Notes: generated by a model from the sequence alone, not told the origin. Positions 45,427-56,956 are shown, numbered from the stretch's first letter. The stretch is DNA of 64,000 bases from Paracamarosporium sp. OC-R06-R3 (GCA_019828545.1 JACVRA010000202.1:124001-188000), one strand, 5' to 3'. Numbers and translations are program-made.

Positions 45427-46717
45427 CTTGTGTGAAGTATTCCCTTCGAATGAGTGATTTGATGCGCTATAAATGAGTGTGGTGTTGAACGTGATAATAC
45501 TAAATGAATGTCGTGTTGTATATGATGGTAATGAATGTGCGCTGTATCGTGTACGATAATAAGTGACTGAATGGGAACTTTAACAATCCACAAAGAATGA
45601 CTAGTATTAACAGATACAAAGAGCCCAGAGAGCGCAAAAAGAGCGACTGAGGGTGAGCTTCGGGAGGATGAGAAGCAGACAGATACTTATCCAGGCCTAC
45701 AACTTCAGCTCTCATGTGTCTAAAACCTGCGCCCCAGCCTGAACTCATCGCCCTGTGCTATACAACGCTCTGCATAAGAAGTGCGTCTCCACTCTTGATC
45801 TAAAAAAGTATGGTTCCCGGATAGGATGCTCATTTCTTTCGTACAAATCGATGACCTGGAAGTAGATCAGGTACTAATCTTCGAACCTTTTTTGGGTGAG
45901 AATTGAGCTCGCCACCCCAGCCCTGCACATCCTGAGACGTCGAAAACAATCCGATTGGTGCACATAAGAAAATGTCGCTGGTATTTTCTGAAGTCTGTGA
46001 TGTGATTGGGTATTAGCGTAGGATGCGGTCGTGTTTGAAATATAATTAACCGAGATAAGAAGGAGACCTGATACACGTCAACGGTTTGATAGGTGCTATA
46101 TTGGACGCGTTCTTTATGCGTCATCTGCGAACAGATACAGACGCATAATGGGCCAGCAATTCTAACTCCTTTGTATCAAACATCCTGCTTTGGACAAAAG
46201 GGGTGGCTTAGGGCTCATATAAAGTTACGTGCAAGCCAGTTCTAAGGTTGTGAGTTTTGGCTGAAAGGGTACTCAGGCGGTATACTCTGGAGGTTATCCG
46301 ACAGCAGTCGAGAGGTCTGTTAGAATTGATGAAGGCAGCCGTTTCAAAATGATAATCGAATGCCGTGTCATAGTTCAAGTAAACGAAAGATGTGCAAGAC
46401 AATGGCTGCTTACGGAAAAACAGTGTCATCAGGAGAGAACAATCGAAGTATGGATGTTGCGAAATATCGTTGAAGCTTGAACACACAAGAAAAGCGGCCT
46501 TTCATCGACCTGCCCGGAGTGCTCCCATAGCCTAACTTGTCTTTCAATACCGATGTTGCATTACCCCAGCAAGCGTTGAACGTATTCGGTATCCCAATCA
46601 ACACTTGAGGCTGAGATTCTATTCGGTGGATGTTTTATTCGGTAGCGTCACTTTGGGTTCCAATTTTTGGTAGCTGGTCGCCGCAGGTTGATCCGCAAGC
46701 ATAGCGCAATCGCAACT
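45427..46717. other. 1.3 kb gap upstream of GH76
   Basis: Upstream region of the GH76 gene and 3' flank of the thioesterase gene. AT-rich. Short frames only, none with a motif. Nothing else seen. Confidence 0.4.
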
Positions 46718-47416
46718 TCAAAGCTTCGCCTGCGGAGGGCCTTTTACACTCTTGAGGAATTTCGCTCTTCCCTCAGCGAACACTTTGCCCTTGCCATCTT
46801 CTACCCATGCAGCTGTGTGGACAAACTTTCCTTCGTCCTTGACAACCCTCGCTCGGCACAGAACCACGCTCGGTGTAGGTATTGGCCTCTTGTACTTGAC
46901 GTTGATTTGTGCCGTTGCTGGGAAAGTATTGTGCATGTACCATATCAGCCTACCCATGGCTTGGTCAAGAAGCGCAGCCGTAACACCGCCGTGTACAATG
47001 TTTACACCACTCTCGATACCCTTGCCCAGCGACACCAGGATGATGGTTTCTGGTTCGTCTGTCTGCACTTGTGCTTCCACGCCTGATTTTTCTACAGCTT
47101 CTTGCAGGTGCCCCTTTTCATCCAATGTGAGATTGCTAGGCTTTTCTGTAAGCCGTGTCGCACTCCGAGGCGCGATGTCGGTATTTCCATCACGCCGCGA
47201 TCGGTATAAGTAAAGGAACGCTCGGATGGCATCATCGGTGAACAACGTCTGGGCAAAGTATGTGTTCGAGATTCTCCGTGTTGCGGCGCTTTCTGAAGGC
47301 ACTTCACGCTTGTGCAACTGGATAATCGAAGGGTCGGAGAGCAGCGCGTTGCACCAGTCGTGCTGGGTGAAGTCTGCGAGACGTTCGGACGGGAACGATT
47401 CATTCGAGGAAGTCAT
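46718..47416 (-). CDS. Hotdog-fold thioesterase superfamily protein
   Basis: Intronless frame, 232 aa from the ATG at 47416 (MTSSNESFPSERLADF). An N-terminal region of about 115 residues with YFAQTLFTDDAIRAFLYLYR precedes the 4HBT-like hotdog domain: GKGIESGVNIVHGGVTAALLDQAMGRL, with the family's HGG motif and an acidic residue on the central helix, then INVKYKRPIPTPSVVLCRARVVKDEGKFVH and VFAEGRAKFLK. Such fungal proteins probably hydrolyse acyl-CoA thioesters and are often mitochondrial or cytosolic; this one has no clear targeting peptide. Substrate is unknown. Confidence 0.9.
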   Translation of the reverse strand: MTSSNESFPSERLADFTQHDWCNALLSDPSIIQLHKREVPSESAATRRISNTYFAQTLFTDDAIRAFLYLYRSRRDGNTDIAPRSATRLTEKPSNLTLDEKGHLQEAVEKSGVEAQVQTDEPETIILVSLGKGIESGVNIVHGGVTAALLDQAMGRLIWYMHNTFPATAQINVKYKRPIPTPSVVLCRARVVKDEGKFVHTAAWVEDGKGKVFAEGRAKFLKSVKGPPQAKL

Positions 47417-50400
47417 TGTGAAGCGGTTATCGCGATCGAGGTAGGATTGCAATAGAACCGGTCCATGCTGTCCACAGGGCCGGGCTTTGAATACATTGCA
47501 ACGGCAACGGGGATGCGGATCGGTGGGGAGACGCGTGTGAGCGAGAGGTCATAATGATTCTAGACTATGTTAGCATGAATAGTTAGCTTTGTGATTGAGC
47601 GCTTTGTTGAGCCTCTTATTCCTAATAGGAAGACTGATGATGCTATGTACCCAAATTGTGGGAGAGATGCACAGATGCGGCGCTCCTTAGTGGGGCCATC
47701 GTCATCCCTTGGCGAAGATCACTGGTGCATACACGATCGACAGATTTTTGCAGATCGATCTAATGCACGATTATTGTACTTACGTAGGTAAAGCCAAACT
47801 CTAGAGTGGTATGCAAACTCTAGATTGCTAATGTTGAGAATTTATATTGATTGAGGCATCGGAGTCTGAGGATGACAGATCCCGACTCGACACGAACAAC
47901 CGCACGATATGTCAACAGTTATTCACCAAATCTTCAAAGGTGATATGGAAAGACTGAGGCCACAGTCCAAGCGCCAAAGTATTTCGAATAATGCGTGTTA
48001 GGGAACACGATGGTAACATTGCAGCTTGATAAGCTTTGAACGATATTTAGACCAACTTTGAATCGGTATCTTATAATTGGGATCAAACTAGCTGAAATTT
48101 CTATGAGCATAATGCTAATTTAGCCCTGCTATACCATCTGGTTGATTGTATCTGTTCATTTGTAATCGCTTCCCATGAACGCGGACGATCTCATGTAACC
48201 GATTGGATCACTGAAGATTCCTGCTGCCACCTAGTCAATGTCCTCCACTGCGGAAACTCTCTGCAATTGAGGATCGTATTTAACATCAAAGTCGTAAGTA
48301 CGAAGATGATAGTGGAGATTGCTTCACACTTGCAAGTTATGCTTGATAGACGTGATCGCAAGGAGCCACAGTACGTTGTCGAACAATGCCCTAAAGCGGG
48401 TGCAAGAAATTGAGAACACGTACCAGACTAGGCAAGAGGACTCTATCAAATAATACCTAATGTACAGATGGATCGATAATGATATCGATTCGAGACGTGA
48501 TGCGCTGACAAAACATATTCCTCGCAGTAACGACAATGAATCGCTATACCCTAACGGGAGCCCAGCGAGACGCCTGCATAGGTCGTTTGGAACCGTGAAA
48601 AGAGGCCGGAAGGATTGGACGAGGGTCTTTGAATCCAACCTTGCCGAGATTACGTTCTCTTGGAGAGACGCGCAACTACCGGTCTTGACGAACAGTGATG
48701 GTGCCGGACACTTCGCTTCGTGTACAACGTCTCGGCAGCAACAGGTTGTCGGATCACAATCCCTCGGCCACTTCAACTTCGCCATCACAGAGAGGCAACT
48801 TTAAGCAGCAATCCTCGAAGCACTGGCCTCAATATACGTGTCGAAACGGAGCCGAAACGCGGTGGAGCCACCATGGCGAACTTCTCCCCACTGTTCGTTC
48901 GGCAAACAGACTCCACTCCAGAGTTTCCATCGCTCTTGGCTCTCTTTCCTTTGGGCAGGTCTTTGTATTGGACGTGGATTGCTTGGAACACAACATGATC
49001 CTGATGTTCAGCACTGGTGAAGCAACTTGAGTAGTCACTGCTGGCGCTCTGGCTCTGATAGCCAATGTGTCCAACTACTCCGTCCCCACCGGCAGTATCA
49101 TATTGTCATCTCGGCACCGTTTCCTTTGCGCAAGATGCTGACTTGAATGGATGATACCCACATAGAGTATGGATCTGTGAAAGATACCCAAGTGACTCAA
49201 AATGAGCGGGGAAGTGGATAAAGATGAAGAAAGATTTGTACGCACTAGCGAGTGGACGCTCAGGCTCATGTTTCCATGCGAGTACGAAGACGCAAGATGT
49301 CGTACAGCACTTTCTTTCACGATGCGCTCCAACCCAATCGTCTCGGTTGGGTTGGGCGAGGCTGGCGGCGGCAACCCTCGCCAATAGATGCCTGCTCGCG
49401 CTTGGACTTGAAACACCACCGCAAAGGCGGGGCCCTTGTCCACTTCATTCTATCTACGCGACCTTCGAAGCGCTCTTTCGGCGCGTCGTCGCCTGTCGTC
49501 GCGTTGTGCAAGACGAGGTCCCGAACGTGGTCGCGCCGTCGATATTCTTCTCGCCGTCGTGCGCGCGCGGTGACGCGTACAGCATCGCGCATTCACTCCA
49601 CCCGACCTTTGTACGTGGCCAACAATCGCAGACCCTAGGCCAGGCGGGAGGTCAGTGTCGCATGTTCGCCAGGAGCCGGTCGGCACGCAATCTAACGGTG
49701 CATGGCACGCACACCTTTGCCCGAGAAGGAAAACCAAGGCCGTCGTCGATACTCAAGATTCATATTCCGCGTTTGAAGCACATTCACCCTCTGCAATTTC
49801 AATGACCATCTCACCCCACCACCGCGGTGAACCGTCCTTTCAATTAAAAACCTGCACGCGATGCAGGTACACGACGTAGACGCCCCGAGTTCGGGACGAC
49901 GTGCGGGCGGCTACAGGGTAGGTCCCGCTTACCCACTTTTCCTTGTTGAAACACAGATCCAACACCACACACTTAGACACGGAAAAGCTTGAGATGCGGG
50001 CAGCGCGTGGTGGCGTTGAATGGTTTCGAGCGCTCTGGCCTGTTGCTCGCGATTGGCTGCTGTGTACTCTCCCGCTTCTGGCTCTGCGGCTTCGTCTCAC
50101 CACCCATTCACCCGCCTGATATAAGGCCTTGCAACCCGTTACGGTGTGGTGTCACGCTCTCGTTCACGTCGTTACTCGTCGCCGCCTTCCTCTTTTCTTT
50201 CACTTCTCAATTTTTTTTCGCGCCTTCTCTTTCTTGCCACAGGTGGCTTAGCGGTCTGGTCAATAAAGGCCTTTATTGTGCACACTTCCCTCATTCTATT
50301 GTCCCCTGTTACGTTTTGTGAACAATGCCTTTGTCACACGTTATAGTGAAGGGTTAGAATCTTTTTGCTCTACATTGTCCTTCAACTAGCTTAACTGCTA

Positions 50401-50590
50401 TGCCCTTTCTTCACGCCTATAACAACTTTTCTTTTCTTTTCCTAGTTCGACATACAGATCCCAAATTCTTGAACTTCTATCGCAACTAGTACAGCGAACA
50501 TCAACGTCGAGCTGCATTCTTCTAGGGGCCAGTAAACGATTTTGGCTGGCCATATCACCGAACTACACCCCACATATACTTTCAAGAGCT
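47417..50590. other. 3.2 kb gene-poor gap
   Basis: Largest gap in the window. From 47560 to 48350 it is AT-rich with no frame of interest. Between 48324 and 49030 overlapping frames occur on both strands without motifs. From 49330 to 50110 the DNA is GC- and CpG-rich (for example around 49490-49590), then pyrimidine-rich to 50480, which looks like promoter and 5' leader of the LPMO-like gene. A palindrome lies at 50261. Confidence 0.45.
50261..50278. repeat. Perfect 18-base palindrome
   Basis: CAATAAAGGCCTTTATTG reads the same on both strands. It lies 313 bases upstream of the LPMO-like start, in its promoter or leader. Confidence 0.65.
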
Positions 50591-51958
50591 ATGCGTTACA
50601 CTTCGGTCGCCGCTGCTGCGGTGTTAGCATGCGTACCTTTTACGGCAGCGCACTCTTGGATTCAACAACTACGAAATGTCGACGACAACGGAAAATATGT
50701 CGGCAACTGGGGCTACCCGCGTGGCTTCTGTGCCAAGGGCGACCCGTCATGCGACCCCGGAATAGACAACAACCATCTGCTTCCCGACCCCACCACCGAG
50801 CCTGGCATCTTCATCAGCGACAAGAGCGTCCTTTGCAAGGCGAGCCAGCAAAAGGCGGAACAGCTTGACGCCGATAAATACCCCCGCTTGAAGGCCGTTC
50901 CAGGAATGCACATTGCTCTACGCTACTCGGAGAATGGGCACGTCTCTTTGAACGGTACGCCACAAGAAGATACGAACAAGTTCAAGCCATCTAAGGGAGG
51001 CACCGTCTTCGTTTACGGTACCACCGACCCCAAGGAAGACGAGAAACTTGTCACTGTTCTTAAGTGGACCAAAGAGGGCAACGGTGGGGACGGCCGGGGC
51101 GTGCTCCTGGGAACAAACGATTTCGATGATGGTCGATGCTATGAAGCGAACTCATCTCCCATCGCGAAAGCGCGCGCGGCAGTAAACCCTTCCTATGCCA
51201 TGGGCCAGACTGGCCAAGGCAGCGGGATGTTCTCTATCCCCTGCGAGTCAAACATTTTGTTCCCCAAAAACGCAACTGCCGGTAAGCCCTACACCCTCTA
51301 TTGGGTCTGGCAGTGGAACACGCCTCCCAACCTGGACCCGGGAAGGCCACAGGGCAAGGACGAGTACTACACCACGTGTATGGACGTGGACGTGGTTGAT
51401 ACCTTCCCTTCGGAAGCCAACACGACTCCCAAATATTCTACGCCCCAGCAAGACGACATCACGGTTGCTGTCAAGGACTTTGCCTCGCGCACTGCAATCT
51501 ACAACAGCCCTGCGCAAGGCGAGATCGGACCATACTTCTCAGGTAATCAGAGCACGCCTGGCGCGCCTCCGGCCTCCGGCATCTCATCTGCCCCTTCGGC
51601 TCCAGTCCCAACAGGCATTCCCTCCATGTCCACCCGCCCAGGGCGCCCACAGCCCAGTCAGCCATCCGATGGCAACAGTGGCAGTGGAAGCAACGGCAAC
51701 GGAGATAGTGGTGTTGTGACCGTTACCGACATCATTTACATAACCGTCACAGGCCCTAACAGCAACCCAACGACGCTTGCGACTGCCGTGGTACCTTCCT
51801 CCGATGTTGTACCTACAAGTGCAGCAGTGCCTTCAAGCGGCAACGCACCGAATCCAACGGACGTTCCACAGCTCACCCAGCGCCCCGGCCGCCTACAAGC
51901 ACGAGCAACCGCGCGTGCTGCGAACATCCTACGCCGAGGTCGCTTCTACCGGGCGTAG
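50591..51958 (+). CDS. Secreted LPMO-like protein with N-terminal histidine brace (DUF7492 type)
   Basis: Intronless frame of 455 aa. The signal peptide (MRYTSVAAAAVLACVPFTAA) would be cut just before His21, giving a mature N-terminus HSWIQQL. A second His117 lies in RYSENGHVSLNG and a late YYTTCMDVDVVD could give the axial Tyr. Together these fit the copper-binding 'histidine brace' of lytic polysaccharide monooxygenases. Around them are NWGYPRGFCAKGD, the C-containing SIPCESNILFP, and YTLYWVWQWNTPPN, a strand typical of LPMO-like folds. The block from about 330 to 440 is Ser/Pro/Gly/Thr-rich and low in complexity. The last residues (ILRRGRFYRA) are basic, with no GPI signal. It matches the DUF7492 family of fungal secreted proteins, which I know as LPMO-like but not biochemically proven. 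Substrate unknown. Confidence 0.85.
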   Translation: MRYTSVAAAAVLACVPFTAAHSWIQQLRNVDDNGKYVGNWGYPRGFCAKGDPSCDPGIDNNHLLPDPTTEPGIFISDKSVLCKASQQKAEQLDADKYPRLKAVPGMHIALRYSENGHVSLNGTPQEDTNKFKPSKGGTVFVYGTTDPKEDEKLVTVLKWTKEGNGGDGRGVLLGTNDFDDGRCYEANSSPIAKARAAVNPSYAMGQTGQGSGMFSIPCESNILFPKNATAGKPYTLYWVWQWNTPPNLDPGRPQGKDEYYTTCMDVDVVDTFPSEANTTPKYSTPQQDDITVAVKDFASRTAIYNSPAQGEIGPYFSGNQSTPGAPPASGISSAPSAPVPTGIPSMSTRPGRPQPSQPSDGNSGSGSNGNGDSGVVTVTDIIYITVTGPNSNPTTLATAVVPSSDVVPTSAAVPSSGNAPNPTDVPQLTQRPGRLQARATARAANILRRGRFYRA

Positions 51959-52765
51959 ATAACACGTCAGTTCTCGCGCACTGTTGGCGTACCTTACGAC
52001 TTTCTATTTCGATACCCTGCATCAGCACATTTGTTTCTTTTCCTAGCATCACCATAGCATCTAAAAATCGAACAGCATCTGCATTTGGCATCTCTGTCTC
52101 AAGGGCAGGCCATTGAGATATCATTTGGCAAGAGCAAGACCTTGAGTGAGAGGTTGGCTAAGATTGACGGATCATGAGACATGTATATAGCATTGTTACG
52201 GCATGTGTGGGAGGTTTGGATCGGATCGGAGTGGCTTTGTTTGGGCTTAGGAAATACCCCTGCATACATATGGCGTTTTTTTTTGTTTTTTTGGGAGGGT
52301 TGCATTGGTGGTTTTGTTTATGAAGTCGGTCCGCAGTGCGGATTTCTGCGTCATTGTTACTCGAGCTGGCTCTTGGTCTGTTTATTGGCATGTATACGTC
52401 GCTGCTACCTTTGAATTGAAATATATCATTAAGTTGGTCTACCAAGCTGTCTGCAAGTGAAATTCGTCGTCGTCCAGAGCGCTTGAGATCCAATTACTCA
52501 CTCTTACCTCAATCACGATATCGCTCTATACTCTCTTCGTAAGACCCTACGATCCCGCATATTCTAAACCCCGTCCTTCATAATCCACACCTCTTACCTA
52601 GCCCTCGCAGAACTCACTCGAACCTTCTTGGCGTGCTGACTAACACCACCACGCTAGCCCATCTCGAAGCACGCTCAGAACTTCATCGCGACTCTCGACC
52701 TGCCTACGCGCCACTACCCAAACCACCACCGTCACACACCCGCACGCGCGCGCGAACCCATCACC
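51959..52765. other. 3' flank of LPMO-like gene and promoter of U2AF gene
   Basis: 800 bases. A T-rich run lies at 52275-52292. The last 200 bases are pyrimidine- and CA-rich, as is common in leaders of fungal housekeeping genes. No coding feature. Confidence 0.4.
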
Positions 52766-53451
52766 ATGGCCAACTACCTCGCCTCCATCTTCGGCACGGA
52801 GCAGGACAAAGTAAACTGCAGTTTCTACTACAAGATCGGCGCCTGCCGCCACGGGGACCGGTGTTCACGCAAGCACGTCAAGCCGTCGTACAGCCAGACG
52901 ATCCTGCTGCCAAACCTATACCAGAACCCGCAGTACGATCCCAAGAACAAGATGAACCCGCAGCAGATGCAGATGCATTTTGATGCGTTCTACGAGGACA
53001 TCTGGTGCGAGCTGTGCAACTATGGGCTTGTGGAGGAGGTTGTAGTGTGCGATAATAACAACGATCGTGAGTCTTTTCTCCCCCCGTACCTTGCGTTGGA
53101 AGGAGATGTGCTAACAGTATGGTTGTGACAGATCTCATCGGCAACGTGTACGTGCGCTTCAAGTACGAGGAAGACGCGCAGAAAGCTTGCGACGCGCTCA
53201 ACTCGAGGTGGTACGCCGGCCGCCCTATCTACTGCGAATTGTCTCCCGTGACCGACTTCCGCGAGGCGTGCTGCCGCCTCAATTCCGGAGAGGGCTGCGT
53301 CCGCGGCGGCTTCTGCAACTTCATTCATAGGAAGGAGCCTAGCCCTGAGCTCGATCGCGACTTGGATATGAGCACGAGGAAGTGGTTGAAGGAGCGTGGT
53401 AGGGATGCCAGGAGTATGAGCAGGAGCCCTACGCCGCCCGGTAAGCGGTAG
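52766..53451 (+). CDS. U2AF small subunit splicing factor (U2AF35)
   Basis: Recognises the AG at the 3' splice site together with the large U2AF subunit. Exons 52766-53066 and 53132-53451 (206 aa); the 65-base intron is phase 1 and sits inside the UHM domain. The first CCCH finger is CSFYYKIGACRHGDRCSRKH (residues 18-37). The UHM, an RRM-like ligand-binding fold, covers about 45-140 and includes FYEDIWCELCNYGLVEEVVV and GNVYVRFKYEEDAQKA. The second CCCH finger is ACCRLNSGEGCVRGGFCNFIH (about 154-174). The C-terminus is short with only a hint of an RS region (RSMSRSPTPPGKR). Length and layout match the fungal orthologues. The ATG lies in CACCATGGCC, a strong start context. Confidence 0.97.
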
Positions 53452-54101
53452 ATGGACTGGTTGTCTGCGTACAGAGAGGGATGCATGGAAGACTGATATG
53501 GTTGGGATGGAGCATGTGTGAAGATTTTGGCTGTCCAGGTGTCGCGGGTATCTATCTTACGTCGGCAGGTGTAGCGGTCAGATTCGTCGGCCTGCGGGCG
53601 CTCAGGACATACCACGCGACCTGGCGAAGAAAAAGCGCGAAGGGCGTTAAGGGAGTTTGATACCTCATGGGCTTCAAGGCGATACTCGGTGCGATTGTAC
53701 ACTACACTACTTGCAATGTTCAGTCTACTGACTGGTCCTAGGTAGATAGGAAAACACTGTGAAGGCATCACGATCTTGGAAGATACCCCAATTGCAAAAG
53801 TTATATCGTTTGTCTGATTACTATGAGATCGCGACCGGCTATGCAGTGTGTGTGGTATCATGTGCAGAATGTACAAAGAAAGTCGGGCCTTGCCGACGAC
53901 GTAGCCCGCCGCTTAGGCGGATGCTGAATATGCCTGCGAGCCAACGTGTACTCTCGCATATACGCGCCAGAACGCCAGAAACCATCTGTAGGGCAGCGCC
54001 AGTATGGCGTCCTGCTCCTCCACCTTGCGAACAAAAGCGACCCGCGTATAACATGCCCCAGGCAACTACGCGCTCGTTTCAGAACCGTACATCGCGCTCG
54101 G
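53452..54101. other. Convergent gap
   Basis: 650 bases between the 3' ends of the U2AF gene and the following minus-strand gene. No supported frame. I see only presumed 3' UTRs. Confidence 0.4.
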
Positions 54102-54581
54102 TCATATAATGTGTTTCGACCTCAGCACCAAAATGCACGCGACGACACCTCCGACGAGCAAGAGAAGACAAATCCAGAACCCCCAGCACACCCACGTCCG
54201 ATGTCTTCGCTTTCGGCGCTGGCCCTCAAGCCACGAGGTCCTATTGGTAGGGTCAGCGGTCACAGAAGTCCAAAACTTGAATCTGCTCTGCGGACGTCCT
54301 GAAAGACCCAGGGTCAACTGTGAAGAGTTGCCGTGGCGAGCAAAAGGGTTGCTGCTTGCACGAGGGGGACTGTAAGCTTTCTTGAGCGGTTTGTGCTCGG
54401 GTGATGTGGGCCGCGAAACATCATCATGTGCCGTGGGAGATTGCGGGGGTAAGACAGCTTGGGAGAGCGGCTGTGGTTGCGAGAGAATGTGCGTTTGCGA
54501 GGTGGGCGTTGCTGTTGATGGCGAAGGCATTTCCGCGAGGGATATCACGTACGAATGCTTCAAATCGGGGTTTTGGGCCAT
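54102..54581 (-). CDS. Small C-terminally anchored membrane protein
   Basis: 159 aa from the ATG at 54581 (MAQNPDLKHSYVISLAEMPS). An in-frame ATG at 54659 would add 26 residues. The body is a Ser/Pro/Thr/Gln-rich, probably disordered segment (SQPQPLSQAVLPPQSPTAHD) with SPEHKPLKKAYSPPRASSNP and GNSSQLTLGLSGRPQSRFKFW. The end is a basic stretch (EGQRRKRRHRTW) followed by one strong hydrophobic helix (VCWGFWICLLLLVGGVVACILVL) and RSKHII. That layout suggests an N-in, tail-anchored or single-pass protein. I do not recognise a characterised family. Parts of it (SRFKFWTSVTADPTNRTSWLEG) look conserved enough to be coding rather than chance. The start is uncertain. Confidence 0.6.
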   Translation of the reverse strand: MAQNPDLKHSYVISLAEMPSPSTATPTSQTHILSQPQPLSQAVLPPQSPTAHDDVSRPTSPEHKPLKKAYSPPRASSNPFARHGNSSQLTLGLSGRPQSRFKFWTSVTADPTNRTSWLEGQRRKRRHRTWVCWGFWICLLLLVGGVVACILVLRSKHII

Positions 54582-56303
54582 TTCTTCCTTTGCGGCTTCA
54601 TCTTGGTGGCTGTTTATTGTCAGTATGGTGGGCGAGCCAGCCTGGGATGTGTGAGACATACACTGCGATGCTGAAGCGTTTCCAGAAGGTTGGGTCTCGG
54701 ACAGCCATTGTGCTGGGCGTGCCGCTGTGAATAAGCGTTGGGCTGCCGCGAGAAAGGTGTGGAATGAAGTGGGATGTGAGAACAGAGGTTGCAGTCGACT
54801 CGGATAGTGAAGGCACCAACGGGCGGAAGGTGGGACCGGGGGTGGTGATACCAATGGAAGGAGCCGCCGGATTATATCATCTGGGAAGCACAAGGCTACT
54901 ACGGCGTTTGGCGTGAAGGGGAAAGTGATGTCGTGAATTGAAATGAGGTGTGTGCAAGGTGACACTCAATCGGGTGGTTTGCGGCACAAGTCGGTGAATT
55001 CGGAATGCCGTTTGTGGTCTTGTGACCGCTGCAAGCTGTGGAATGCACGAAGTGAAGAGAGGTGACGAATGTTTCCGCTTCGAAACGCTGAAATGAATGA
55101 CTGTGGGTGGAGCGTGGGAAAGGCGGGTCGCAGCTCTTCAAGGCGCGTTTCGGGTAGAAGACAAAGTCAAGGAGTGTGGGGAAGAGAAGACAAGCCTTGA
55201 GAATGAGGAAAGCACTATACTTAACAGGCAGGGCGCCTGGAGGAGCGGATTGTGCTCTTGCCTCGTTCGAGGCTCACATCCGCATGGGCCATGGTGCCGC
55301 GAGTGAATTGTCTGACCCATCTTGGGCGAGTCGTCACGGTGACAGAGATCTGGTAGCTTCCTCGTTCGCCAAGGTGAAGGTCACGTAGCGCGAACAGAGC
55401 GTGGCCAGAGCCATGCTGCACATCGCTTGACGGGCCAGTAGCAGAGCAGAGCAGCCTGGGGCCGTTGGCACAAAGGTAGTGAAACTCGGCGTGGGTTAAT
55501 TCGCCGAGATTGCGGGAGGGATGCGGCCGGGAACATGGCCTTTGAAACAAGGCACGATAATTGCGCTGTCCAACAGCCGTGAGCGGGACGCCTGAATGTT
55601 TGTCCAGGTCAAGGTCCATGCCAGCACCGTCGGATGATGACCTGGCGTGGGCGGTAAGAAGTGTGATGTGACGGAGAAAGAATGCTGCTGCACCCACGAC
55701 AAGGTGTGCTGCGAGCGCACGTTAGGAAGCCAGAGTACATGTATGCAGCTTCAACGCCTCCAGGTACCAACAACAAGTATGAGCAACGGCAGCTCGACAG
55801 CAACTCGGGCAGACAGTAAGAACGAAGTCAGCAACAGCTAAAACGTGCTCAGCGCCAAGCTGTGGTCAATTCTCAACCCAAATCTCTCCAGCGTTGGGGC
55901 CATTGTTCGCGACCACCCCTATGAGATGGATATGGCCAAGATCGACAGAAGGGGGCCCACTTAATCCCTATGCTTTCGAACATCTAGCTCCGGCTACTAA
56001 AATAGATAATGTTGAACCATCATTATGTTTATGCTCTGCCGTAAAGTTGTTTTCAAGGATCTTGAACTTGTTAATGCAGAAAATAAAGATTTCTAGCATA
56101 CTACTGTTGCAAAGAGCTCTTGGAAGTAGTTTTTCATCTTGAATACGTAACATTAGCTTCATTGACTAAGTGTAGCGCCTGATATCGCGGCCAAATATTT
56201 TTCCTAACCTAGGCACACGAGAAGCCTATCCAACTCTCACTCTTTCCAACTGTTGTCACAACGCAACCACAGCAGTCTCGACGAGGCACAACTCAACTCA
56301 AGT
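54582..56303. other. 1.7 kb gap
   Basis: Upstream region of the small membrane protein gene and 3' flank of the secreted-protein gene. The minus-strand frame of the former stays open to 54965 but has no clear ATG. From 55970 to 56160 it is AT-rich. No other feature supported. Confidence 0.4.
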
Positions 56304-56849
56304 CTAACCTTGGCAGATCTTGTCAGAGTCGCGTGCCTTGCCAAAGATCTCAATACTTCCGTCCCAGCCATACCAGCTAGCCTCATACGCCCTGCACTTT
56401 GCGTCCATCTGCCTCGCCGCAAAGTTGACATCTTCCCTGTCCAGATTGCCCCTGCTGTTCCTGGCATTAATGCAGTAGTATACCTGCACGCCCTGCGAGT
56501 GCCCAGCGTAAATAGCGTTACTGCCACTGCCAGACGCTAGCTCGTGGCCGTTACCCGCCCAGTTACGCATACCGTTCATAGCGATGTCGACGCCAGAATG
56601 GCTAAGCGATGTGCCCCAGCAGTCCGTCCTGCGCTTGGCAAACTTCGCGCTGCGGGTAGAGAGCTGCTCCGGCTCGGTGTCGGGTGTCGTGGAGTATGGC
56701 GCGGCCGAGGGATCGGTCAGAGAAGTCCAGATGTAGGTGCCGTTGGCGAGGATCTCGCCTTTGTAAACTCCGTCAGGGAGCGCTGCGGAGGCTCCTGAGG
56801 TCAGGCTGAAGGTTGCGACGAGCGCGGCGAGAGATTGAACGAAGAGCAT
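56304..56849 (-). CDS. Small secreted cysteine-containing protein
   Basis: Intronless frame, 181 aa. The signal peptide is MLFVQSLAALVATFSLTSGASA. A pro-region of about 50 residues (YIWTSLTDPSAAPYS) ends at the dibasic-rich KFAKRRTDC, a likely Kex2-type site. The mature domain has four Cys (TDCWGTSLSHSGVDIAMNGM, VYYCINARNSRGNLDRED, MDAKCRAYEASWYGWDGS, DSDKICQG), enough for two disulfides. I recognise this as a widespread ascomycete secreted family (C-W-G ... YYC-I-N ... C ... C) without a known function. A TATA box is 99 bases upstream. It may be an effector-like or wall-associated protein, which is only an inference. Confidence 0.85.
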   Translation of the reverse strand: MLFVQSLAALVATFSLTSGASAALPDGVYKGEILANGTYIWTSLTDPSAAPYSTTPDTEPEQLSTRSAKFAKRRTDCWGTSLSHSGVDIAMNGMRNWAGNGHELASGSGSNAIYAGHSQGVQVYYCINARNSRGNLDREDVNFAARQMDAKCRAYEASWYGWDGSIEIFGKARDSDKICQG

Positions 56850-56947
56850 CGTGGGCGTGAGGTAAGAGGGTGTAGACTTCGACCGTGAAGAGTTGGCTGG
56901 TTTGCGAGCTTGCGGTGGGTGCTTCTACAGTGCGGCCGTTCGTCCTC

Positions 56948-56956
56948 CTTTTTATA
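56948..56956 (-). promoter_or_regulatory. TATA box of the small secreted protein gene
   Basis: TATAAAAAG on the minus strand, about 100 bases upstream of the ATG at 56849. Confidence 0.55.

Noticed and set aside
48324..49030. Overlapping frames on both strands in the large gap
   Set aside because: No recognised motif and no consistent intron pattern.
49224..49805. 193-codon plus-strand frame in CpG-rich DNA
   Set aside because: Several frames are open there at once, as expected from high GC; the residue content is Arg/Ser-rich and without motifs.
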